47,233 nt of DNA from an uncultured Oscillospiraceae bacterium (lineage in GTDB: Bacteria; Bacillota; Clostridia; Oscillospirales; Oscillospiraceae): the NCBI GenBank assembly GCA_934597175.1, contig CAKTQR010000015.1, forward strand, positions 1 through 47,233, given 5' to 3'. Below are positions 1 through 8,338 of this stretch, in pieces; position 1 is the stretch's first letter, and every line of letters starts with the position of its first letter. The position numbers and the translations under genes were made by a program. The notes under the pieces were generated by a model that did no database searches, was not told the DNA's origin, and saw nothing but the letters and a program-made list of their open reading frames with translations.

Positions 1-8
1 TTTTTGCA

Positions 9-210
9 CGCTTCAAAAACACGCCACATTTTTTGTGAAGCTTTGCTTCACGAAAAATCTCGCTATGCTCGTCAAAAAGCCTGATAACTCAGGCGTTTTT
101 GATGGCTATAATCTAATTTGAGGCGGGACCTTGTCCCCCTCACACTCCCCCTGCTGCGTATTGGAGTTTACGCACTTGCATTTATATTTCTTAGTTCTTT
201 GACAGACTGA
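9..210 (+). repeat. ~200 bp structured repeat, copy 1
   Basis: This stretch recurs in inverted orientation at 24260-24456. The shared blocks are positions 9-165 and 191-210. The 25 or so bases between them (166-190) differ in sequence but keep almost the same length. Internal hairpins are conserved: a GTGAAGC/GCTTCAC stem (36-52), a GCCTGA/TCAGGC stem flanked by A and T runs (77-102), and a GGGAC/GTCCC stem around 126-138. The right end lies flush against the terminator at 211-238. No protein is evident. It could be a MITE-like element, an untranslated RNA or an intergenic repeat family. Confidence 0.85.
161..188 (+). promoter_or_regulatory. possible promoter inside repeat copy 1
   Basis: TTGGAG (161-166), a 16 bp spacer and TATATT (183-188) resemble a sigma-A promoter pointing toward rimM. 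It straddles the variable part of the repeat. The terminator at 211-238 would follow the start site, so any rimM expression from here would depend on readthrough. Confidence 0.25.
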
Positions 211-238
211 AAAAGGGCTACCCGTCGGTAGCCCTTTT
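211..238 (+). terminator. intrinsic terminator/attenuator ahead of rimM
   Basis: A 12 bp perfect stem (AAAAGGGCTACC with GGTAGCCCTTTT) and a CGTC loop end in a T run. It lies between repeat copy 1 and rimM, only about 20 bases before the rimM start codon. It can work in either direction because of its A and T flanks. Confidence 0.8.
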
Positions 239-259
239 AGACTATGCGAGGGATGAAAA

Positions 260-748
260 ATGGATAAAAAACAATTCATAGAAGCCGGGAAGGTAGTCAA
301 TACCCACGGCGTAAAGGGCGAGGTCAAGATTCAGGTTTGGCTCGACAGCCCGGAGTTTTTGAAGAAATTCAAGACGGTGTATATAGATAACAAGGCGGTG
401 AAGCTCGTAAGCGGCAGAGTGCACAAGGGCTTTTTGATCGCCGTACTCGACGGTGTTAACGATGTCAACGCCGCAATGAGCCTTAAAAATAAGACGGTCT
501 ACATTGACCGCAAGGATGCAAAGCTCCCCAAGGGCGCATACTTTTTGCAGGATATAATCGGTGCATCCGTTGTCACCGAGGACGGCGAGAGCGTCGGCAC
601 GCTTGAGGATATCCTCGAAACGCCCGCTTCGCAGATATATCTCGTCAAGGGCGAGACCGAGCACCTCATCCCGGCGGTGGACGAATTTATCGTCAGGGTC
701 GATGCCGAAAATGCGGTCGTGACCGTGAGACTGATAGAAGGAATGTAA
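260..748 (+). CDS. rimM: ribosome maturation factor RimM
   Basis: The 162-residue product matches RimM, which assists 30S subunit assembly by binding ribosomal protein S19 and the head of 16S rRNA. The N-terminal RimM domain starts with the typical GKVVNTHGVKGEVK segment (residues 10-23). The C-terminal PRC-barrel domain carries the expected LIPAVDEFIVRVD block. The ATG at 260 follows a GAGGGATG ribosome binding site. The next gene is trmD, 7 bases downstream, the usual rimM-trmD order in bacteria. The usual upstream rpsP and KH-domain genes are not visible; instead a repeat and a terminator lie directly upstream, which is unusual for this operon. Confidence 0.95.
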   Translation: MDKKQFIEAGKVVNTHGVKGEVKIQVWLDSPEFLKKFKTVYIDNKAVKLVSGRVHKGFLIAVLDGVNDVNAAMSLKNKTVYIDRKDAKLPKGAYFLQDIIGASVVTEDGESVGTLEDILETPASQIYLVKGETEHLIPAVDEFIVRVDAENAVVTVRLIEGM

Positions 749-755
749 AACAGTT

Positions 756-2042
756 ATGTCAACCATGAGAATTGATATAATGACCCTGTTTCCCGATACC
801 ATGAACGCCGTTTTGCACGAGAGCATTTTGGGCAGGGCGGCCAAAAAGGGCATTATAGAGGTCAATTGTGTCCAAATCAGGGATTATACCGAGAATAAGC
901 AGTGCCAGGTCGATGATTACCCCTACGGCGGCGGCTGGGGCTGCGTGATGATGGCGCAGCCGCTAAAGTCCTGCCTTGACTGCATTATGTCAACCTCAAG
1001 CGGACGCAGAAGCCGTGTTATCTATATGTCGCCGCAGGGCAAGCCCTACAACCAGCAGACGGCAAGACGGCTGCGTGACGAGTACGACCACCTTGTGCTT
1101 GTGTGCGGTCATTATGAGGGTATAGACGAGCGCTTTATAGAGCAGTGTGTCGACGAGGAGATATCCATCGGCGACTTTGTACTCACCGGCGGAGAGATAG
1201 CCGCAATGGCGGTGGCGGACTCCGTGTGTCGCCTTGTGCCGGGCGTGCTGTCCGACGAGGAGTGCTTCACCGGCGAGAGCCACTGGGACGGCGTTCTGGA
1301 GTACCCGCAGTATACACGCCCCGAGGTCTGGGAGGGGAGAGCCGTACCCGAGGTGCTCTTGCAGGGCAACCATGCTGCCGTTGACGAGTGGCGGCGCAAA
1401 AAAAGCCTTGAGCGCACGATGGATAAGCGCCCGGATATGTTTGAAAAGCTTGAGCTGACGGACAAAAAGGACATTAAGCTCGTTGAGCAGATAAAAAAAG
1501 AGCGCAGCCGCATGAAGCTCACGCAGCCGGTAGGCTGCCGTCCGGCGACCGATGACGATATCGACGATATCATGCTCATCGTGCGGCAGGCGAGGAACTA
1601 TCTTAAAAAGCACCGTGTCGACCAGTGGCAGGGCGAGTACCCCACGCAGGAGCGCTTTGCCGCCGATATCGCAAACGGCGAGTGCTATGCCGTGACCTAC
1701 GGCGAGCGCCTGGCGGGCTTTTTCTGCCTGACGGAAGCACCCGAGAGCGGGTATGATAAGATAACCGACGGCAAATGGCACGGCGAGGGCAAATACTGCA
1801 CGCTGCACCGCATGGCGATAGAAGCTCAGTTCCGTGGAACGAGTCTCAGCGACATGCTGATAGACTTTGTCGACGAGACTGCAAAAACCAAGGGCGCTGA
1901 GTGCGTGCGCACCGATACCCACCGCAAAAATAAGGCCATGCAGAAGCTTTTAAAGCGCAAGGGCTATGTTTACAGAGGAAATGTGCTTGTCGACGAAGCC
2001 GACCACGATCCGGCACGGCAGGCATTTGAGAAAAAGCTATGA
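756..2042 (+). CDS. trmD: TrmD tRNA (m1G37) methyltransferase fused to a GNAT acetyltransferase domain
   Basis: Residues 4 to about 245 are a full TrmD, the SPOUT-fold enzyme that methylates G37 of tRNAs using S-adenosylmethionine. Seen motifs include DDYPYGGGWG (53-62), VCGHYEGIDERF (116-127) and SIGDFVLTGGEIAAM (137-151), which form the knotted cofactor site. TrmD proteins are usually about 240-250 residues; this one has 428. After a lysine-rich linker, residues 261-428 read as a GNAT-type N-acetyltransferase (CRPATDDDIDDIMLIVRQAR start; HRMAIEAQFRGTSLSDMLID, the acetyl-CoA loop region; KGYVYRG end). The frame is open throughout and both halves have host-like codon use, so this appears to be a genuine fusion. 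The ATG at 756 is favoured over 765 by spacing from AAGGA at 738-742. The acceptor of the acetyl group is unknown. Confidence 0.93.
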   Translation: MSTMRIDIMTLFPDTMNAVLHESILGRAAKKGIIEVNCVQIRDYTENKQCQVDDYPYGGGWGCVMMAQPLKSCLDCIMSTSSGRRSRVIYMSPQGKPYNQQTARRLRDEYDHLVLVCGHYEGIDERFIEQCVDEEISIGDFVLTGGEIAAMAVADSVCRLVPGVLSDEECFTGESHWDGVLEYPQYTRPEVWEGRAVPEVLLQGNHAAVDEWRRKKSLERTMDKRPDMFEKLELTDKKDIKLVEQIKKERSRMKLTQPVGCRPATDDDIDDIMLIVRQARNYLKKHRVDQWQGEYPTQERFAADIANGECYAVTYGERLAGFFCLTEAPESGYDKITDGKWHGEGKYCTLHRMAIEAQFRGTSLSDMLIDFVDETAKTKGAECVRTDTHRKNKAMQKLLKRKGYVYRGNVLVDEADHDPARQAFEKKL

Positions 2043-2899
2043 GATTAACCGACATTAACGATATAAAATCGCTGCTTGCCTCCCACGGCTTTCGCTTTTC
2101 CAAGTCCATGGGGCAGAACTTTCTTACCGCCGCATGGGTGCCGGAGGACATCGCTGAGGCAGCGCAGCTTGATGAGTGTACCGGCGTTTTGGAGGTCGGC
2201 CCCGGCATCGGATGCCTTACAGAGCAGCTTGCCATACGGGCAGGCAAGGTCGTCGCCGTGGAGCTTGATAATGCGCTCAGACCCGTTTTAAACCAAACGC
2301 TTGCGGGAAAAGATAATGTTGAGATAATATTCGGCGATGTTTTGAAGCAGGATATAAAGGGACTGGTCGCCGAGAAGCTGCACGGTCTGCGCCCCGTCGT
2401 GTGCGCAAACCTGCCGTACAATGTCACAAGCCCCCTCATAACCGCATTTCTGGAGGCCGAGTGCTTTGACAGCGTGACGGTCATGATCCAGCGTGAGGTC
2501 GCAAAGCGCATCTGCGCAAAGCCCGCTACGGCAGATTACAGCGCATTCACGGTGCTCGTTAATTGGTACGCCGAGCCGGAGATGCTCTTTGATGTGCCGC
2601 CGAGCTGCTTTATCCCGCAGCCGAAGGTCACATCGAGCGTAATTAGGCTCAAAAAACGCAGCGCACCGCCTGTCGAGGTCAAGGACAAGGCGCTGTTTTT
2701 CCGTGTCGTCCGGGCTGCGTTCGGCATGCGCCGCAAGACGCTCACAAACGCACTGAGCGCTAATTTCGGAGAGCTTAGCAAGGCCGATATCGAAAACCTG
2801 CTCACCGCCTGCGGCTTCGACCCGAAAATTCGCGGCGAGGTGCTGTCCATTGGTGATTTTGCTGCAATTTCGGATGCGATTTTTGACATTCTCAACTAA
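2039..2899 (+). CDS. rsmA: 16S rRNA adenine dimethyltransferase RsmA/KsgA
   Basis: This 286-residue protein dimethylates two adjacent adenines near the 3' end of 16S rRNA (A1518 and A1519 in E. coli). It has the family start (SMGQNFLTAAWVPEDIAEAA), SAM motif I (EVGPGIGCLTEQL), and the catalytic NLPYNVTSP motif. The C-terminal helical domain carries RAAFGMRRKTLTNAL. The start codon overlaps the trmD stop by four bases (ATGA), so translation is likely coupled. Together with rimM and trmD it forms a small ribosome and tRNA maturation operon. Confidence 0.95.
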   Translation: MRLTDINDIKSLLASHGFRFSKSMGQNFLTAAWVPEDIAEAAQLDECTGVLEVGPGIGCLTEQLAIRAGKVVAVELDNALRPVLNQTLAGKDNVEIIFGDVLKQDIKGLVAEKLHGLRPVVCANLPYNVTSPLITAFLEAECFDSVTVMIQREVAKRICAKPATADYSAFTVLVNWYAEPEMLFDVPPSCFIPQPKVTSSVIRLKKRSAPPVEVKDKALFFRVVRAAFGMRRKTLTNALSANFGELSKADIENLLTACGFDPKIRGEVLSIGDFAAISDAIFDILN

Positions 2900-3012
2900 G
2901 CGAAGTCATTGACGGCAAAGATATAAAGTGTTAGTCTAATAGAGCTAATAATGGTTTAATGTAGAAAGTAGAAATGAATTTTTTATTTGGCATCAAACGG
3001 AGGTAAACATTG

Positions 3013-4779
3013 ATGAACCTGACAAACAATGTACACATTACAAAGTGGGTCGAGGAAATGGCCGCACTTTGCAAGCCCGAAAGCATCGTTTGGATAGACG
3101 GCTCGGAAGAGCAGCTGGAACAGCTTCGCCATGAGGCGATGGGCACGGGCGAGCTTATAAAGCTCAACGAGGAAAAGCTCCCCGGCTGCTACCTGCACCG
3201 CTCCGACCCCAACGATGTCGCCCGTGTTGAGGACCGCACCTTCATCTGCTCCCGCAGGAAAGAGGATGCAGGCCCGACGAACAATTGGATGGACCCCAAG
3301 GAGATGTACGAAAAGCTCTACGGCATCTATGACGGCTCGATGAAGGGACGCACGATGTATGTTATCCCCTATTCCATGGGCGTTGTCGGCTCTGACTTTG
3401 CAAAGTACGGCATCGAGCTTACCGACAGCATCTATGTCGTCGTCTCCATGGCGATAATGACCCGCATCGGCAAGACCGTTCTCGACGCCATCGGCGACAG
3501 CGCAGATTACATCAAGGGTCTGCACTCCAAGGCCGAGCTCGACCCCGAAAAGAGATACATCGTCCACTTCCCCGAGGACAACACCATCATGTCCGTCAAC
3601 TCCGGCTACGGCGGCAATGTCCTGCTCGGCAAAAAGTGCTTTGCCCTGCGCATAGCCTCCACCCTCGGCCGTGACGAGGATTGGATGGCCGAGCACATGC
3701 TCATCCTCGGCGTTGAAAATCCCCAGGGCGAGGTCCGCTATGTCTGCGGCGCATTCCCGTCTGCCTGCGGCAAGACCAATCTTGCAATGCTCATCCCGCC
3801 CGAGGCTTACCGTGAAAAGGGCTGGAAGTGCTGGACCGTCGGCGACGATATAGCATGGCTGCGCATAGGCCCGGACGGCAGACTGTGGGCGGTAAACCCC
3901 GAAAACGGCTTCTTCGGCGTCGCCCCCGGCACGAGCGTGAAGTCCAATCCCAACGCCCTCGCCGCTACCAAAAAGAACACGATCTTTACCAATGTTGTCC
4001 GCAACCTCGACGATAACACCGTCTGGTGGGAGGGCATGGACAAAAATCCCCCGAAGAACGCAGAAAACTGGAAGGGCGAAAAGTGGAACTGCACCGACGG
4101 CTCAAAGGGCGCACACCCCAACTCCCGATTCACCGCACCGGCAATAAATTGCCCCTGCATCAGCCCCGAGTTTGAGAGCAAGACCGGCGTTCCCATCTCT
4201 GCCATCATCTTCGGCGGCCGCCGTGCAAAGACCGCTCCGCTGGTCTACCAGTCAAGAAACTGGGATCACGGCGTTTTCGTCGGCAGCATCATGGCAAGCG
4301 AGACCACCGCAGCGGCTACCGGCAAGGTCGGCGTCGTAAGGCGTGACCCCATGGCGATGCGCCCGTTCTGCGGCTACAACATGGGCGACTACTGGCAGCA
4401 TTGGATCGACATGGGCAAGAAGCTGAGTAATCCCCCCAAGATCTTCAATGTCAACTGGTTTCGCACCGACGACGAGGGCAACTTCGAGTGGCCGGGCTTC
4501 GGCGATAACATGCGTGTAGTCGAGTGGATACTCGGCCGTTGCTTCGACGAGGTCGGCGCAGTCGAGACCGAGCTTGGCTACGAGCCCAAGGCCGAGGATA
4601 TAAACCTTGCCGGCAGCGGCGTTTCCGAGGAAACTCTTAAGGATCTGCTGAAGGTCGACAAGGGCCTGTGGCTCGACGAGTGCAAGGGCATCCGTGAGTA
4701 TTACGACCAGTTCGGCGACAAGCTTCCCAAGGAGCTCGCAGAGGAGATCGACGCTCTCGAGGAACGCCTTAAAAAGTAA
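3013..4779 (+). CDS. pckG: phosphoenolpyruvate carboxykinase (GTP)
   Basis: The 588-residue product is a GTP-type PEP carboxykinase, which interconverts oxaloacetate plus GTP with PEP plus CO2 and GDP. The diagnostic kinase-1 loop FPSACGKTN, with its mobile cysteine, is at residues 248-256. Length and the RSDPNDVARVEDRTFICS segment fit the GTP family rather than the ATP (PckA) family. A GGAGG at 2999-3003 gives 9-base spacing to the ATG at 3013; an in-frame TTG at 3010 is too close. Codons are strongly biased (GGC, ATC, CCC), indicating high expression. A strong terminator follows at 4798-4836. Its neighbour ppdK works on the same PEP node. Confidence 0.96.
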   Translation: MNLTNNVHITKWVEEMAALCKPESIVWIDGSEEQLEQLRHEAMGTGELIKLNEEKLPGCYLHRSDPNDVARVEDRTFICSRRKEDAGPTNNWMDPKEMYEKLYGIYDGSMKGRTMYVIPYSMGVVGSDFAKYGIELTDSIYVVVSMAIMTRIGKTVLDAIGDSADYIKGLHSKAELDPEKRYIVHFPEDNTIMSVNSGYGGNVLLGKKCFALRIASTLGRDEDWMAEHMLILGVENPQGEVRYVCGAFPSACGKTNLAMLIPPEAYREKGWKCWTVGDDIAWLRIGPDGRLWAVNPENGFFGVAPGTSVKSNPNALAATKKNTIFTNVVRNLDDNTVWWEGMDKNPPKNAENWKGEKWNCTDGSKGAHPNSRFTAPAINCPCISPEFESKTGVPISAIIFGGRRAKTAPLVYQSRNWDHGVFVGSIMASETTAAATGKVGVVRRDPMAMRPFCGYNMGDYWQHWIDMGKKLSNPPKIFNVNWFRTDDEGNFEWPGFGDNMRVVEWILGRCFDEVGAVETELGYEPKAEDINLAGSGVSEETLKDLLKVDKGLWLDECKGIREYYDQFGDKLPKELAEEIDALEERLKK

Positions 4780-4797
4780 TATCATATAATAAACGGC

Positions 4798-4836
4798 TAC
4801 CCCCAATGCGGCATGACACCGCATTGGGGGTATTTT
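4798..4836 (+). terminator. intrinsic terminator after pckG
   Basis: A 14 bp perfect stem (4798-4811 with 4819-4832, TACCCCCAATGCGG on the left arm), a 7-base loop and TTTT. Confidence 0.9.
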
Positions 4837-4866
4837 GACGACAAAAATGCGGTTTCGGAAAGTAAA

Positions 4867-4935
4867 GTATGCAAAATACACAAAACGATTGTGAAACTCG
4901 CAACAAAACGGGCGTGTTTTTGTATGCAAAATGCA
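4867..4935 (+). promoter_or_regulatory. paired direct repeats upstream of ppdK
   Basis: GTATGCAAAATACA at 4867-4880 and GTATGCAAAATGCA at 4922-4935 differ at one base. Their starts are 55 bases apart, about five helical turns. The second copy abuts the predicted -35 box of the ppdK promoter, as expected for a regulator-binding site. The regulator is unknown. Confidence 0.4.
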
Positions 4936-4965
4936 TTGAAAAAACAGCGGTGAAAATGGTAATCT
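4936..4965 (+). promoter_or_regulatory. probable ppdK promoter
   Basis: TTGAAA (4936-4941), an 18 bp spacer, and TAATCT (4960-4965). It lies 83 bases before the ppdK start and after the pckG terminator, so it is well placed. Confidence 0.5.
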
Positions 4966-5047
4966 AAATATAAGAAATGGTTAAACTGTTTGTATAAACT
5001 ACCGGCTGTCGGATAGCACCGATGCCGTTCAGAAAGGATAGGATAAT

Positions 5048-7681
5048 ATGAGCAAGAAGTTTGTTTACCAGTTTTCAGAGGGCAATGCAAAGATGCGTGA
5101 GCTGCTCGGCGGCAAGGGCGCAAATCTGGCGGAAATGACCAACATCGGTCTTCCCGTACCCCAGGGCTTCACCATCACCACCGAGGCCTGCACCCAGTAC
5201 TACGAGGACGGCCGCCAGATAAACGACGATATCATGGCCGAGATCATGGTCAATATCGAAAAGCTCGAGGAGATCGCCGGCAAGAAGTTCGGCGACCTTG
5301 AAAACCCCCTGCTCGTATCCGTCCGCTCCGGCGCTCGTGCTTCGATGCCCGGCATGATGGACACTATCCTCAACCTCGGCCTCAACGAGGAGGTCGTAAA
5401 TGTCATGGCAGCCAAGTCCAACAATCCCCGCTGGGCATGGGACTGCTACCGCCGCTTCATCCAGATGTACTCCGATGTTGTCATGGAAGTCGGCAAGAAG
5501 TATTTTGAGCAGCTTATCGACCGCATGAAGGAAGCTCGCGGCGTTACCCAGGATGTCGAGCTCACAGCCGATGACCTCAAGGAGTTGGCAGGCCAGTTCA
5601 AGGCAGAGTACAAGGAGAAGGTCGGCGAGGAGTTCCCTGTAGACCCCAAGCAGCAGCTCATCGGCGCTGTCAAGGCAGTTTTCAGAAGCTGGGATAATCC
5701 CCGTGCAAATGTTTACCGCCGTGATAACGACATCCCCTACAGCTGGGGCACTGCCGTCAATGTCCAGATGATGGCGTTCGGCAACATGGGCGACGATTGC
5801 GGCACGGGCGTTGCATTCACCCGTGACCCCGCCACCGGCGAAAAGAAGCTCATGGGCGAGTTCCTCACCAACGCACAGGGCGAGGATGTTGTCGCAGGCG
5901 TCCGCACCCCAATGCCCATCGCACAGATGGCAGAAAAGTTCCCCGAGGCATTTGAGCAGTTCACCAATGTCTGCAAGATCCTCGAAAACCATTACCGTGA
6001 TATGCAGGACATGGAGTTCACCGTCGAAAACGGCAAGCTCTACATGCTCCAGACCCGCAACGGCAAGCGCACCGCTCAGGCTGCACTCAAGATCGCATGC
6101 GACCTCGTCGACGAGGGCATGATCTCCGAGAGCGAAGCCGTTGCCATGATAGACCCGAGAAACCTCGACACCCTGCTCCACCCGCAGTTTGACGCTGCCG
6201 CACTCAAGGCAGCCACTCCCATGGGCAAGGGCCTCGGCGCATCCCCCGGTGCTGCCTGCGGCAAGGTCGTTTTCACTGCCGAGGACGCAAAGGCTTGGAA
6301 CGACAGAGGCGAAAAGGTCGTTCTCGTAAGACTTGAGACCTCCCCCGAGGATATCGAGGGCATGAAGGCCGCACAGGGCATCCTCACCGTCAGAGGCGGC
6401 ATGACCAGCCATGCGGCAGTCGTCGCAAGAGGCATGGGCAAGTGCTGCGTCTCCGGCTGCGGCGATATCGTCATGGACGAGGTAAACAAGAAGTTCACCC
6501 TCGGCGGCAAGACCTATAACGAGGGCGACTTTATCTCCCTCGACGGCTCTACCGGCAACATCTATGACGGCGTTATTGCCACCGTCGACGCCTCCATTGC
6601 AGGCGAGTTCGGCCGCATCATGGCTTGGGCTGATAAATACCGCCGCCTGCAGGTGCGCACCAATGCTGACACCCCGCACGACGCCCGCAAGGCTCGTGAG
6701 CTCGGCGCACAGGGCATCGGCCTTACCCGTACCGAGCATATGTTCTTTGACTCCGACCGTATCGCAGCGTTCCGTGAAATGATCTGCGCCGATACGCTTG
6801 AGGAGCGTGTAGCCGCTCTTGCAAAGCTCCAGCCCATGCAGCAGGCAGACTTTGAGGGCATCTACGAGGCCATGGAAGGCAACCCCGTGACCATCCGCTT
6901 CCTCGATCCTCCTCTCCACGAGTTCGTTCCCACCGAGGAGGCCGATATCGAGGCTCTTGCAAAGGCACAGAACAAGTCCGTTGCACAGATCAAGGCGCTC
7001 ATCGCCTCCCTGCATGAGTTCAACCCCATGATGGGTCACCGTGGCTGCCGTCTGGCCGTGACTTATCCCGAGATCGCCGCAATGCAGACCCGTGCGGTCA
7101 TCAATGCGGCAATAAATGTTCAGAAGAGACACCCCGACTGGACCATGGTCCCCGAGATCATGATCCCGCTGGTTGGCGAGGTCAAGGAGCTCAAGTATGT
7201 CAAGGATGTCGTTGTCAAGGAAGCAGACGCACTCATCGCAGCCTCCGGCATCGAGATGAAGTACCTTGTCGGCACTATGATCGAGATCCCCAGAGCGGCA
7301 CTGACCGCCGACGAGATCGCAACCGAGGCAGAGTTCTTCTCCTTCGGCACGAACGACCTGACTCAGATGACCTTCGGCTTCAGCCGTGACGACGCCGGCA
7401 AGTTCCTCGGCGCATACTACGACAAGAAGATCTATGAGAACGACCCGTTTGCAAGACTTGACCAGAAGGGTGTAGGCAAGCTCGTGAAGATGGCATGCCA
7501 GCTCGGCAGACAGACCCGCCCCGACCTGCACCTCGGTATCTGCGGTGAGCACGGCGGCGACCCCAGCTCCGTTGAGTTCTGCCACAAGGTCGGCCTCGAC
7601 TATGTCTCCTGCAGCCCCTTCCGTGTCCCCATCGCCCGCCTCGCCGCCGCACAGGCTGCAATTAAAGACAGCAGGAACTAA
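5048..7681 (+). CDS. ppdK: pyruvate, phosphate dikinase
   Basis: This 877-residue protein interconverts pyruvate, ATP and phosphate with PEP, AMP and pyrophosphate. In anaerobes it serves gluconeogenesis or PPi-linked glycolysis. The N-terminal ATP-grasp domain starts with LGGKGANLAEM. The swivelling phosphohistidine domain carries GGMTSHAAVVARGMGKCCVS with the catalytic His at 455. The C-terminal TIM-barrel has GICGEHGGDPSSVEFC with the active-site Cys near 832. The length equals that of the characterised clostridial enzyme. The ATG follows AGAAAGGATAGG. Codon bias is very strong, so expression is probably high. It has its own promoter region and a terminator at 7758-7798. Confidence 0.97.
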   Translation: MSKKFVYQFSEGNAKMRELLGGKGANLAEMTNIGLPVPQGFTITTEACTQYYEDGRQINDDIMAEIMVNIEKLEEIAGKKFGDLENPLLVSVRSGARASMPGMMDTILNLGLNEEVVNVMAAKSNNPRWAWDCYRRFIQMYSDVVMEVGKKYFEQLIDRMKEARGVTQDVELTADDLKELAGQFKAEYKEKVGEEFPVDPKQQLIGAVKAVFRSWDNPRANVYRRDNDIPYSWGTAVNVQMMAFGNMGDDCGTGVAFTRDPATGEKKLMGEFLTNAQGEDVVAGVRTPMPIAQMAEKFPEAFEQFTNVCKILENHYRDMQDMEFTVENGKLYMLQTRNGKRTAQAALKIACDLVDEGMISESEAVAMIDPRNLDTLLHPQFDAAALKAATPMGKGLGASPGAACGKVVFTAEDAKAWNDRGEKVVLVRLETSPEDIEGMKAAQGILTVRGGMTSHAAVVARGMGKCCVSGCGDIVMDEVNKKFTLGGKTYNEGDFISLDGSTGNIYDGVIATVDASIAGEFGRIMAWADKYRRLQVRTNADTPHDARKARELGAQGIGLTRTEHMFFDSDRIAAFREMICADTLEERVAALAKLQPMQQADFEGIYEAMEGNPVTIRFLDPPLHEFVPTEEADIEALAKAQNKSVAQIKALIASLHEFNPMMGHRGCRLAVTYPEIAAMQTRAVINAAINVQKRHPDWTMVPEIMIPLVGEVKELKYVKDVVVKEADALIAASGIEMKYLVGTMIEIPRAALTADEIATEAEFFSFGTNDLTQMTFGFSRDDAGKFLGAYYDKKIYENDPFARLDQKGVGKLVKMACQLGRQTRPDLHLGICGEHGGDPSSVEFCHKVGLDYVSCSPFRVPIARLAAAQAAIKDSRN

Positions 7682-7757
7682 GCAAAAACCCAGTAATATC
7701 AAGGGTTTTCAGGCTCTTAACTGCTGATTGCAAAACAATCAAATAATCGCTATTTTG

Positions 7758-7798
7758 AAGGCGTATCATCCCAAAAAGATGGTACGCCTTCTTTTTTT
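7758..7798 (+). terminator. intrinsic terminator after ppdK
   Basis: A 13-base arm AAGGCGTATCATC (7758-7770) pairs with GATGGTACGCCTT (7778-7790), with one wobble, followed by C and seven T. The foreign block starts right after it. Confidence 0.9.
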
Positions 7799-7812
7799 GT
7801 CTATTTTTATGT

Positions 7813-7846
7813 CGTGCAATTCCCCGTGAGTTGCACGGCATTTTTT
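7813..7846 (+). terminator. small hairpin with T run
   Basis: CGTGCAA (7813-7819) pairs with TTGCACG (7831-7837), followed by GCA and six T. It could be a weak terminator or mark the left boundary of the inserted element. Confidence 0.4.
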
Positions 7847-7861
7847 GCTTGGAGGTTCGTT

Positions 7862-7999
7862 ATGAAAAACTTTTTTCAACTTTTTTTCAAAACTACGCAT
7901 AAAAAACGTTTTCTCGTGCTCTACCCCTTGAGGAACAAAACCTCAAGCGCCTTGACAACCGAATACACATTCAACAAGTACATTCCTGAACGGGGTTGA
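7862..7999 (+). CDS. possible 45-residue leader peptide or small ORF
   Basis: An ATG follows GGAGG with short but acceptable spacing. The predicted product is basic and aromatic at the N-terminus (MKNFFQLFFKTTHKKR) and ends in EYTFNKYIPERG. No family is recognised. It precedes the structured stretch ahead of parA and might be a leader peptide or a remnant of an element gene. Part of it overlaps a TTGAGG/CCTCAA hairpin. Confidence 0.3.
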   Translation: MKNFFQLFFKTTHKKRFLVLYPLRNKTSSALTTEYTFNKYIPERG

Positions 8000-8338
8000 A
8001 AGCTCAGCCGAATGAAGGTACGCCAAGAACCACCTGCCCTTTGGGGTTATCACGGAAAGCAAGGTGGGTAGCGATTCCGAACTGTTCTGAAATATCCGAT
8101 TGCTACGGATAAGGCGATGAAACGTGTCAGGGACAATGATACTTCTCTACGGAGCTGGCGGAGTACCCGGCAGAGGTGAAATTCCTATGAGTTCAGTTAG
8201 CAACTGAACACTTGTTGATTTCCTTTTACGCATTTGGGGGATGAGATCGAATTAAATGCGACCACGAAAGAACAAAGACATAGTGCTTTGTGTTTTCGTG
8301 GATCAAACGATTCAAATAATGAGAAAGGAGAAAGCAAA
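8000..8338 (+). other. structured non-coding leader ahead of parA
   Basis: There is no convincing ORF in these 340 bases, but several stems are visible. TATCCG pairs with CGGATA (8093-8111), GTTCAGTT with AACTGAAC (8191-8209, AGC loop), and a 16-base arm at 8262-8277 with 8286-8301 (14 of 16 pairs, CCACGAAA...TTTTCGTGG). The last stem ends just ahead of the parA ribosome binding site and could control its translation. The sequence does not look degenerate. It is not a riboswitch class that I recognise. Confidence 0.5.

Noticed and set aside
2900..3012. Promoter for pckG at TTGACG (about 2909)
   Set aside because: No -10 box at an acceptable distance; the best candidate is 21 bases away. A separate pckG promoter is likely but was not located.
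5075..7702. An 875-codon open frame on the minus strand of ppdK
   Set aside because: It mirrors the strongly biased ppdK codons, its product is Leu/Asp/Gly-rich low-quality sequence without domains, and the plus-strand gene is certain. It is a shadow frame.
8170..8190. A short match to 16S rRNA (AGAGGTGAAATTC) in the parA leader
   Set aside because: Only about 13 bases agree and the flanks do not resemble rRNA; coincidence.
8000..8338. Group II intron 5' half
   Set aside because: No GUGYG 5' end, domain V or reverse transcriptase is visible, so the leader cannot be called an intron.
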